A DNA stretch of 6,861 nt from positions 1 to 6,861 of the forward strand of contig MHUS01000041.1 of the NCBI GenBank assembly GCA_001823505.1. Reading direction: 5' to 3'. Of this stretch, positions 1-6,399 are shown one piece after another. Under the pieces are notes generated by a model. The model was given only the letters and a program-made list of their open reading frames with translations, was not told the origin of the DNA and did not search any database. Position 1 is the first letter of the stretch; each line of letters opens with the position of its first letter. A program made the position numbers and the translations under genes. Source of the DNA: Candidatus Yonathbacteria bacterium RIFCSPHIGHO2_01_FULL_51_10 (GTDB lineage Bacteria > Patescibacteriota > Minisyncoccia > Phycocordibacterales > UBA1539_B).

Positions 1-1
1 A

Positions 2-472
2 GAACAGAGGCTCAAAGAAGTGCTTCCGCAGCTCAGCATGCAAAAACGCTTTGCAGCGACGGTGGGAGAGGCCCATCTCTATGAGGGAGTGCCCGCATTT
101 ATCAGTTTGCTGTTTGGAATTTTGGATGCGTATGATCCTATTCTCGTCTTCGGTATACCTAAAGTTGCCGTTGACCTCATGAAAACAAAGCTTCCCCATT
201 TTCATCACGAACGCATTAAGCGCGGCATTGTTATGAAGCATATTTACAATCATGATGCGCCCGAGCGAGTTGCGATACTCAATGCGATGCCGCTGACGGA
301 AGCAAAATGTCTTCCGGCAGTGTTTGATAGCAATGTTTCCACACTTATCTGCGGAAACAAAGTCATCATGACGATATGGTCAAAACCAGTCATTAGCGTT
401 GAGATTCTTAACACTGATGTTGCCAATGCGTATCGCAAGTATTTTGAAATCATTGATGCCTCTGCCTTATAG
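2..472 (+). CDS. TrmB-like archaeal transcription regulator, C-terminal part (5' end outside window)
   Basis: The frame is open to the left edge, so the N-terminus is missing; 156 residues are visible. They match, from memory, the C-terminal effector-sensing half of TrmB-family regulators of archaea. The visible pattern is a hydrophobic strand (ILVFGIPK, residues 47-54), then PHFHHERIKRGIVMKHIYN (65-83) with DAPER just after, MPLTEAKCLP (96-105), STLICGNKVIMTIWSKP (113-129) and a terminal AYRKYFEIID helix (143-152). In the family an N-terminal winged helix binds DNA and this half senses a ligand, often a sugar; neither the DNA-binding domain nor a ligand can be seen here. A GTG at 20 could serve as a start, but the sequence before it reads on in frame (EQRLKE), and the family is usually well over 200 residues. 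The gene ends tail-to-tail with the minus-strand block, sharing 6 bases. Family call fairly confident; target genes unknown. Confidence 0.75.
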   Translation, partial: EQRLKEVLPQLSMQKRFAATVGEAHLYEGVPAFISLLFGILDAYDPILVFGIPKVAVDLMKTKLPHFHHERIKRGIVMKHIYNHDAPERVAILNAMPLTEAKCLPAVFDSNVSTLICGNKVIMTIWSKPVISVEILNTDVANAYRKYFEIIDASAL

Positions 473-2002
473 CAAGCGTGAGAGCGACCCGTATGCAGTT
501 CGAGCTTCTTCAACGGGAAATCCAGGCATCGGATGCGCTGCTGCTTCTTCCAATCCATGCGCAAGACGCTCCATCATAAGCTGGTCCCTCGGATCATACT
601 CGTGAATCTTTTCTAATTGACGATTAAATGCAGCAAAACACCGCTGCCATCCTGAAGGCCCATCTCCATTGAGAAGTGTACGCGCGAGTTCCCGTACAGG
701 ATAGCCATGCGCCCTGTACGCCACATCCTCAATCTCCAGGCGAAGGGATAAGGCGGGAGAGCATGGGCTACGCACGTATACCGGTACGTCCGCAACAGGA
801 GGTTCTGGTTGTTGAATAATTAGTTCTGGCTCTCGTGGCGCTTCTTCTTGAGCATGTGTGTACGGCTCAATGAACGCAATGATGCGTTTCATCTCCTGGC
901 TTTCATTCCCCGTCAAAGCCTCATAGAGAGCTGCTAAAGTTTCCTGTTCGTGCATCATAAGTTTTACATGATCCATGTTCTGGGCTGATATCGTTTCAAG
1001 ATCAACAGCATGGGCGCGTTGCATAAGGTCTTCCTGAATAGTCCGAGAGAGAGTATGTGCAACTTCCATACGACGCGCATGCAATCCTGACAAGACAGCG
1101 TATGTTTCGCGAAAATATCGCGCTGTAGGCTCGCCGGGAATTGATAGCTGAGCCATGGCGTGAATACGTGAGAGCGCGTGCGCGTCATAAGGATACGAAA
1201 AGCTCTGCTCCAAAAACGCAGCATCACCCTGAGCAGCATCTATTGACGATTTAAGTGTCTCAAAAAATTTCTTGTTCTTATTGATGTTATCAGCAAGATC
1301 CCCTACTTCAGATTCCAACTCATGCATTCTCTGCAAGCCTTCATAATAATCCGACCCGAGGCATTGCTTAGCTAATGCCCCTTTGAACAAGCCAGAGGTT
1401 TTTAGCTCGCGGCGCAATGCGTGAAGCGCCGCATCATCAAGGGGCATGCCCATGAATCGCGCATCGATGTCCTCAATCGCCTGATTGAGTTGAGCGTGCT
1501 GTACACGCATCTCCTGATACGCGCGAAATTTCTTCTCCGTTCTTGACGGTACTGCAAATTCGTGATCTTGCGTGAGCTGCAGCAGCGCGGTATATGCCTC
1601 ACTCTGTGCATCACACGCCTTCCGTGTATTGTTCTTAGCCTTTTGCTTATGCAATGCCCGCTCGCTGGCAGAAAACGCGCCCGCACAATATGCTATGGCC
1701 GCTTCAAGTCCTTGTGTAAAAAACATATGCGTTCTCCGAATCTCCGCTACCTTCTCAATGGCGGCTTTTTTTTCATACCCATAGGACTGAAACAAGGCAG
1801 CGTGGCGCTCAGCTTCCAGAATTTCTTGCGAATGCTTTTTCAATATTGGAAGTGCTTCGCCAGGATGCTCAATAATCGCCTCAAGGTCACGGATGGTTGA
1901 TGCGCTGTCATACGCATATAGTACGAGTAATGTGTCGTTGACTGATCTGCTTAGCTCGGTCTCTCCCGGGAGGAATGTGCACTCCGCGTCATTGTCCAGC
2001 AT
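467..2002 (-). CDS. Large helical/coiled-coil protein with proline-rich linker, last gene of the ATPase cluster
   Basis: 511 residues, family not recognised. The sequence is almost all charged, Ala/Leu/Glu-rich helix, with likely coiled-coil stretches near residues 40-130, 150-260 and 300-375. Residues 386-416 form a Pro/Glu-rich linker (EEAPREPE, QQPEPP), followed by a compact helical C-terminal domain (about 420-511) with a conserved-looking GWQRCFAAFN element at 451-460. No signal peptide, membrane span, Walker motif or cysteine cluster is seen. The frame stays open upstream to 2167, but that would overlap the previous gene by about 180 bases. I chose ATG at 2002 because GGGTGA at 2013-2008 sits five bases before it and the overlap falls to 14 bases. 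It is the last gene of the block and converges with the TrmB-like gene. Its position suggests it is a structural partner or adaptor of the two ATPases; that is inference. An A8 run lies at codons 77-79. Confidence 0.8.
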   Translation of the reverse strand: MLDNDAECTFLPGETELSRSVNDTLLVLYAYDSASTIRDLEAIIEHPGEALPILKKHSQEILEAERHAALFQSYGYEKKAAIEKVAEIRRTHMFFTQGLEAAIAYCAGAFSASERALHKQKAKNNTRKACDAQSEAYTALLQLTQDHEFAVPSRTEKKFRAYQEMRVQHAQLNQAIEDIDARFMGMPLDDAALHALRRELKTSGLFKGALAKQCLGSDYYEGLQRMHELESEVGDLADNINKNKKFFETLKSSIDAAQGDAAFLEQSFSYPYDAHALSRIHAMAQLSIPGEPTARYFRETYAVLSGLHARRMEVAHTLSRTIQEDLMQRAHAVDLETISAQNMDHVKLMMHEQETLAALYEALTGNESQEMKRIIAFIEPYTHAQEEAPREPELIIQQPEPPVADVPVYVRSPCSPALSLRLEIEDVAYRAHGYPVRELARTLLNGDGPSGWQRCFAAFNRQLEKIHEYDPRDQLMMERLAHGLEEAAAHPMPGFPVEEARTAYGSLSRLL

Positions 2003-3359
2003 GATGGTCACCCTGCAAAATTGAAACAGTATCTCCCGTTGAATAATCGTAACTTGCCAGCTCGCAATGGACGCGTTGCCGTTCCAACCATTCCTCAAGA
2101 GCACCCTGCCTTCTCCTGACTGCATGGAGCTGAGGGCTTGTACGCATGACACGTTCGCCTGAAGCAAAACAATCTTCCCAGTTCATATGGCGTATGGCGT
2201 CTAGCGCGGCTTGCTCTTCATCCTGCATGAGCTCTCGCAAGGTCTCCACAAATGCCGTGAAATACATGCCATACACATGAAAATGGTCTTCCAACGCCGC
2301 AAACAGGTATGTTTTTCCATTCACGGATGTGGACATGCGCTGGTTGAAGTGAAATCTTGTAGAAGCGTCTATGAGGCGGTAATAATGGTCAACATAGCTC
2401 ACGGATTTCTGTGTTTTGGGCACAAGCTCTGCGATATAATCGGCAAAGGGATCAATGACATGAACATCCCGCAGGCCTATGCAATCCTCAAGATGCTCAC
2501 GTATCCTCGCCTCATGCTGTGCTCTTGTGTCCTCATCCATTCCGAGTGTGTACCTGCTCTGCGCTTTGGATCTGTGAATCGCCTCAAGATGATCCGGAGA
2601 CGCGTCTGTCATGAAGCGGATGAGCCGCCTGCTGCTTTCGTCATCTTTTTTGAATTGATTCTCAACCGCGAGCGTGTAAATAATCGTGATCCCGCTTTTG
2701 ATGGAGTATTCGACGACTCCTGAGCCATCCCTTGCTGTCACGATTTTATTCGCGTCTTTTCCTTCGGTAAGATCCTTAATCACCTCTATAATCGGAGCTT
2801 TTTTGTTCTGCATCGCCTTTTGCAGCTCCGGGATATACACAAATCTGCTGCTATTGAGCTGCTCTGCCACCCTAAAGATCGCCTGGTCCGAGCTTTGCTG
2901 CACCGTGTAAACCTCAGGGAGCAGCCGTACAAGTTTGTCAACGATGAATGTTTTTCCGCTGCCCGAGTATCCTTCAACACCGAATGAGCTGCCGTTAATG
3001 GCTGCCAGCGTTATAGCACAGCAAAGGCTTTCCTCTTCTACGACTCCCTGATGCCGGAAGTACTGGACAAGATCATGGAGAGTTAGCGTATTTCGAGGCT
3101 GTGTGCGCCGAACATTCGGCAATTGTTCCGGAAATGTAAATATTGGCTCGTGATGCAATACCGCTAGAGACGCATCTTCAGGAGCAATAACTCCCACAGG
3201 TAATCTCTGGGTGGTGGGTTCAACACGTGTTTCAAGAGGCATTCCGTTCATAGCTGCTCGGGATTGTTCCTCGTCATATGTGTATCCAAAGTATTTATGA
3301 GCAAGCTGCCTTCCTAACTCTGTCCTGAAATTGTTCTTGTCGAGTATGAATAAGCTCAC
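1989..3359 (-). CDS. P-loop ATPase resembling the helicase half of mobile-element primase-helicases
   Basis: 456 residues. Walker A is GYSGSGKT (130-137). The next strand, FVYIPELQKA (173-182), sits where Walker B belongs but has Pro177 before Glu178 instead of Asp. A sensor-1-like strand ITIIYTLAVEN (224-234) follows, and an Arg pair in ESSRRLIRF (241-249) could act in trans. The segment around 299-341 (VHVIDPFADYIAELVP, then a DHYYRLIDASTRFHFNQR stretch) and ALEDHF (355-360) resemble, from memory, the region after the ATPase core of large bacterial primase-helicase proteins of integrative elements. No zinc finger or Toprim primase domain is present, so this would be a stand-alone motor. Residues 1-110 are not recognised; the tail (about 385-456) is charged helix. 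The GTG start is set by GGAGGTG at 3370-3364 and by a GTGA overlap with the upstream AAA+ gene, implying translational coupling. ATPase call firm; helicase role is inference. Confidence 0.85.
   Translation of the reverse strand: MSLFILDKNNFRTELGRQLAHKYFGYTYDEEQSRAAMNGMPLETRVEPTTQRLPVGVIAPEDASLAVLHHEPIFTFPEQLPNVRRTQPRNTLTLHDLVQYFRHQGVVEEESLCCAITLAAINGSSFGVEGYSGSGKTFIVDKLVRLLPEVYTVQQSSDQAIFRVAEQLNSSRFVYIPELQKAMQNKKAPIIEVIKDLTEGKDANKIVTARDGSGVVEYSIKSGITIIYTLAVENQFKKDDESSRRLIRFMTDASPDHLEAIHRSKAQSRYTLGMDEDTRAQHEARIREHLEDCIGLRDVHVIDPFADYIAELVPKTQKSVSYVDHYYRLIDASTRFHFNQRMSTSVNGKTYLFAALEDHFHVYGMYFTAFVETLRELMQDEEQAALDAIRHMNWEDCFASGERVMRTSPQLHAVRRRQGALEEWLERQRVHCELASYDYSTGDTVSILQGDHHAGQ
2008..2014 (-). 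promoter_or_regulatory. Ribosome binding site that sets the start of the large coiled-coil gene
   Basis: AGGGTGA on the minus strand, five bases before ATG at 2002 and inside the last codons of the upstream ATPase gene. It matches the GGTGA type complementary to the archaeal 16S rRNA 3' end. It argues against the longer reading from 2167. Confidence 0.6.
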
Positions 3360-4882
3360 GCAGCACCTCCAATGAATGACCTGTTTATTTTGATGTAGTG
3401 ATCTGCGCGCGCATGAAGCGCATCGATAACATCTCGTTCGGTTGTAATAAATGCAGATGCCTGAGGCTGCTGTAAAAATCGGTTGACGACGTGCTGTGAC
3501 TCCTCGTATCCGAGATCATGGCGTGAGAGGGAGCGCGCTATAACCCTGTACTTGTTCTCCGCCTGCTGCGCCACAGCGACGAGATCCGCAGCATTCAGTG
3601 GATAAATGTCCAACAGCTCCCGTATACCCTTCCAATCTTGAATGCGAATAGTTCCTCGAGTCATTCCTAGTGAAAGATTCACTTTGAGCACGGCCATGCG
3701 CTCATCCGTCGTTTGCGGACCCGATACTTCATAGATGTCGAATACGCGGAGCGCCGCAGGGTCAATATGGTCTGGTTTGTTGCTCGTGCCGATAATCATG
3801 TAGTTGTGATAGTTCGGATAGTCGCTTCCTCCTCGAAACCTCAGAAATTGTCCAAGCACTTCATTCCTGTAGCCTTCACTGGCTCCATTATTTCTGCTGC
3901 CAATTTTTGTTTCCATTTCATCAACAAATGCTATGTGTATGGCGTCTCCAGAGCTGATTTCCTGAAGCTGACTCCGGATATTGTCCAGCGGACCGCATTG
4001 ATACCTGTCCTCAAAGTTCAACAAGACTAATCGAAGCGGTTTTCTGGATATAGCTGCGATTTCGGAAGCAACGGTCATCGCATAGTTGGCAAATAACGTT
4101 TTTCCGGCCCCGGTTGGTCCTGTTAAAAGCACAAATTGTTGGAAAGGCGAGAAGGGATTGTCCTTCCGCTTCGGGTCATAGTACATGAGGCAGTTCACCT
4201 CGGTTTCCAGTCTGTCAAGAATGTCCTTGCTTCCAATAATCGAGTCTTTACGAACGGGATTGAGTGTGTAAGGATCAAGCCCTTTTCTGAGATCCTGCTG
4301 GCCCACGGCTTGCACCGGTTTCTTCCGCTCAGGAATTCCGAGGATGGAGAACTTTGCACCCCTAATGCACTTTTCTTTATATTGCTCTCTGAGGTTGGGA
4401 TACTGATCAAGCGCCCGGGATGCGATGTCCGCTAGCCATGCGAAGTACGCGGCATTGTCCTTGACAATGATCTCAAGGCGGTCCGTAGCGAGCACATACT
4501 TGCTAAAATGCATTGTGATGGCATTGAGAACGGCAAAATCAGTCACATCAACAGGCAATGACAGGATAGGTGGGATGCGAGAACTCACTGATTCGTTCAT
4601 CACTTGAGATGTTGCTGAGGCCGCAACAAAGCTCGCATACGCCCGTGCGAATCCGTTGTTTCCTGCTCGTCCGAAATCCTTGCTCGCGAGCATTGCGAGA
4701 TATACCCCGCCATACATGCCAACCGAGCGGCGCACGTCGAAAAACGCTTTGCTCGTGCGCTCGCCCCTTTGGAATCGATCCTGCATGGAGAGCTCTAGCG
4801 AGCTCAACCCCGGGCCAAGTTCTTTTAATGCTCGTTGCGCCATCACTTCTAAGAGAGACGGCTCTAGGACGATCTCTGGCAC
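3356..4882 (-). CDS. AAA+ ATPase, classic-clade-like, with novel N-terminal region
   Basis: 508 residues. The AAA+ core runs from about 215 to 450: Walker A GPTGAGKT (255-262), a pore-loop-like Tyr294 in RYQCG followed by DNIRSQL, Walker B IAFVDE (317-322), sensor 1 IIGTSNKPDHIDPAALR (363-379), and a lid helix LNAADLVAVAQQA (429-441) matching the GAD motif of FtsH/Cdc48/Vps4-type proteins. Such enzymes form hexamers that thread or remodel proteins. After LR379 the sequence goes straight to VFDIYEV, so the usual PGRFDR stretch with its arginine fingers is shortened. No protease zinc motif (HExxH) or membrane segment is seen, so it is not FtsH. Residues 1-215 are helical and unrecognised, perhaps a substrate or partner domain. 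GTG start with GGGGTGAT at 4893-4886 and a 15-base gap from the coiled-coil gene. Its stop overlaps the start of the next ATPase. Family firm; substrate unknown. Confidence 0.9.
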   Translation of the reverse strand: MPEIVLEPSLLEVMAQRALKELGPGLSSLELSMQDRFQRGERTSKAFFDVRRSVGMYGGVYLAMLASKDFGRAGNNGFARAYASFVAASATSQVMNESVSSRIPPILSLPVDVTDFAVLNAITMHFSKYVLATDRLEIIVKDNAAYFAWLADIASRALDQYPNLREQYKEKCIRGAKFSILGIPERKKPVQAVGQQDLRKGLDPYTLNPVRKDSIIGSKDILDRLETEVNCLMYYDPKRKDNPFSPFQQFVLLTGPTGAGKTLFANYAMTVASEIAAISRKPLRLVLLNFEDRYQCGPLDNIRSQLQEISSGDAIHIAFVDEMETKIGSRNNGASEGYRNEVLGQFLRFRGGSDYPNYHNYMIIGTSNKPDHIDPAALRVFDIYEVSGPQTTDERMAVLKVNLSLGMTRGTIRIQDWKGIRELLDIYPLNAADLVAVAQQAENKYRVIARSLSRHDLGYEESQHVVNRFLQQPQASAFITTERDVIDALHARADHYIKINRSFIGGAA

Positions 4883-4897
4883 AGTATCACCCCGTGT

Positions 4898-5950
4898 TTA
4901 CGCGTACGGCACTGTTGCGTATTTGCCGACGAGCTGGTCTACTTGCGCCCGCATCGTCATCGCGTCTGAATTACCTTGCCGCTCGAGATCAGTAAGGTAG
5001 CGTTTGTCATCCATTTTGATTTGAATGCCCTCAAGCTGCTGCTGGGTTTCTCCAACAGCCCGGACCACCACGTCGCCTAATATATTCTCCATCCCGACAA
5101 GTTTGTGAGCCTCTGTTACTGCGGTTCCTAATAAGGGAATCAACGGAGCGATCTTCTTTCCAATAAAATCACCCTGGCTCAGCAATCCTCGAACAACCGC
5201 GATCTGCGCGTCAAGATTTGCATATGCGATTTTACCTTTACGGTGCACCGTTTCGAGCGCTGTGACAAGACCCTGCTGTGTACGAATCCCAATATCCGCC
5301 GTATAGAGTTTACCTTCAAGTTTCTGCACATCTGTCTCAACTGAATCTCGTTCGCGGCGTGCCTCGTCTATCTTGCCGTAAATAAATCTTGAATCCTCGC
5401 CGTCCCCACGGCCTTCCGCTTGCAGTGTTGTAATCTCTCCCTGCCATGCAGCGATTTGCTGATCATATTCATTGATAAGATGTCTGCTGTTAGCGATTGC
5501 ATTCGCCATTGTAGTGGCAGCCTCCTTCTGTTGGCGGAGCTTGTGCGCGATTCCTTTACTGCCGTTGTCCGCATATAATGCGTCATGTACATTCTGGAGA
5601 CGATCACGAATCTTATGAGCGTTTTTTTCCGCCCTGGTAAGTGCCTTATTAGCCCGATACTCGGGAACATTGACTTGGGCTATCGCTAGAATCCTGTACC
5701 AGAGCCATTCAATGCCCTGCGCGTCTTTCATATTGTAGATGCGGACGATCTCCGATACTCCGTCCTGCCAGCAGTCTGCAATAGATTTTGACCTTCCTGT
5801 GAGCTCACGCTCCTGGTCAGCAAGCGCCCTTAGTGCATTAATGTGGTCCTGCTTCATGCGGGAAAGTTCCGCATCCCTCGTAGCTCGTTCTTGCTGAGGA
5901 GTTTCAGTTGCTATGTGCTCAAGTGTTGCCATTGGTTCGTCAAATCCCAT
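4898..5950 (-). CDS. Helical coiled-coil protein, first gene of the ATPase operon
   Basis: 350 residues, family not recognised. Mostly amphipathic helix: residues 20-60, 98-180 and 190-255 are rich in Arg, Glu, Gln, Ala and Lys with heptad-like spacing. A short tryptophan-bearing hydrophobic stretch lies at 80-93 (GIEWLWYRILAIAQ). Near the C-terminus, IGKKIAPLIPLLGTAVTEA (263-281) is the only other markedly hydrophobic part; it is too short and polar for a sure membrane span but could bind a membrane or a partner. No enzyme motif is visible. The ATG at 5950 follows GGAGG at 5963-5959, with a TATA-type box about 45 bases upstream, so this is the likely first gene of the four-gene unit. Placed just before an AAA+ gene, it may be that enzyme's substrate, scaffold or adaptor, much as coiled-coil proteins accompany remodelling ATPases in other systems. 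That is analogy only, not sequence homology. Confidence 0.85.
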   Translation of the reverse strand: MGFDEPMATLEHIATETPQQERATRDAELSRMKQDHINALRALADQERELTGRSKSIADCWQDGVSEIVRIYNMKDAQGIEWLWYRILAIAQVNVPEYRANKALTRAEKNAHKIRDRLQNVHDALYADNGSKGIAHKLRQQKEAATTMANAIANSRHLINEYDQQIAAWQGEITTLQAEGRGDGEDSRFIYGKIDEARRERDSVETDVQKLEGKLYTADIGIRTQQGLVTALETVHRKGKIAYANLDAQIAVVRGLLSQGDFIGKKIAPLIPLLGTAVTEAHKLVGMENILGDVVVRAVGETQQQLEGIQIKMDDKRYLTDLERQGNSDAMTMRAQVDQLVGKYATVPYA

Positions 5951-5993
5951 TCTTCATCCCTCCGGAAATTTTTATCTTTTCAACTCATTTTTT

Positions 5994-6001
5994 CTATATA
6001 T
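5994..6001 (-). promoter_or_regulatory. Putative archaeal TATA box for the coiled-coil/ATPase operon
   Basis: On the minus strand this reads ATATATAG, followed by an A-rich leader. It lies about 45 bases before the ATG at 5950. An archaeal start site about 25 bases downstream of the box centre would fall near 5971, giving a leader of roughly 20 bases that just holds the GGAGG at 5963-5959. No clear BRE is visible before the box. The 75-base gap here is the longest in the window. Promoter activity is inferred. Confidence 0.5.
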
Positions 6002-6025
6002 GCAAGCGCTGTCTGCCCTGCCACG

Positions 6026-6340
6026 TCAGAGCTTGTCTGAGAGTTCTGCGCTTCCGGGAGTACTCGCAACTTCATCGCTTGCTTGTCCCGTGAGCATCCT
6101 GTATGGGACGCTGATGAGCTCATACCCCTCTGGACTCGCTGGCCTCGGCCCGCATACGGCTTCAGTCATATTGTCGAGCATATACCGTGTTCCCTCGCGC
6201 AGTTCAGCACGCACTTCCGCAACAGGCCCGCGATGGAAGAGGCGTTCCGTAACAGACTTTCCCGCGGAGCACCTGTTGAGCAGTGTCACCGCTCCGTATG
6301 TGGTCAGTATTCCTAAGCCAAGTTTTGTTTTCCAACCCAT
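6026..6340 (-). CDS. Small protein with N-terminal hydrophobic segment
   Basis: 104 residues, not recognised. The start is ATG at 6340, set by GGAGGG at 6351-6346; the frame extends upstream but without a comparable ribosome binding site. After MGWKTK comes a hydrophobic stretch LGLGILTTYGAVTLL (7-21), then NRCSAGK. This fits a single N-terminal membrane anchor or an uncleaved signal; the cysteine is not in a convincing lipobox. The rest is soluble and charged, with a Gly/Pro-rich patch at 64-72 (CGPRPASPE) and a Ser/Gly-rich acidic tail. It has its own TATA-type box upstream and is separated from the genes on both sides by 59 and 75 bases, so it may be transcribed alone or read through. Its job is unknown; being next to the ATPase operon with a near-identical leader suggests shared control. 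Confidence 0.65.
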   Translation of the reverse strand: MGWKTKLGLGILTTYGAVTLLNRCSAGKSVTERLFHRGPVAEVRAELREGTRYMLDNMTEAVCGPRPASPEGYELISVPYRMLTGQASDEVASTPGSAELSDKL

Positions 6341-6345
6341 AATAT

Positions 6346-6351
6346 CCCTCC
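6346..6351 (-). promoter_or_regulatory. Ribosome binding site that sets the start of the 104-residue gene
   Basis: GGAGGG on the minus strand, five bases before ATG at 6340. It supports this internal ATG over any start further upstream, and it forms part of a CGGAGGGAT leader string that recurs in front of the 350-residue coiled-coil gene. Confidence 0.6.
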
Positions 6352-6374
6352 GTGTAATTGAGAACGTGAATCGT

Positions 6375-6382
6375 CTATATAA
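6375..6382 (-). promoter_or_regulatory. Putative archaeal TATA box for the 104-residue gene
   Basis: The minus strand reads TTATATAG in a 59-base gap. A start site about 26 bases from the box centre would fall near 6352, right at the GGAGGG ribosome binding site, so the leader would be about 12 bases. Spacing and sequence resemble the box in front of the coiled-coil gene. No BRE is obvious. Promoter activity is inferred. Confidence 0.45.
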
Positions 6383-6399
6383 CAAAACGCTGTCCCGTT

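Noticed and set aside
1472..1489. Perfect 7-bp inverted repeat (CTCAATC, 4-base loop, GATTGAG)
   Set aside because: It lies deep inside a coding region, encodes ordinary helical residues on the minus strand and has no T-run after it; a chance palindrome is the simplest reading.
2211..2723. 170-codon open frame on the plus strand inside the helicase-like ATPase gene
   Set aside because: It is wholly antisense to a gene with clear P-loop motifs; its translation is Cys/His/Met-rich with no family pattern, and I see no ribosome binding site for it.
3356..4882. AAA+ gene as an FtsH-type membrane protease
   Set aside because: No N-terminal membrane spans and no HExxH zinc site; the protein ends about 60 residues after the AAA+ lid.
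4570..5000. Plus-strand open frames of about 114-141 codons across the coiled-coil/AAA+ junction
   Set aside because: Antisense to well-supported genes, with Arg/Ser/Pro-rich composition typical of shadow frames.
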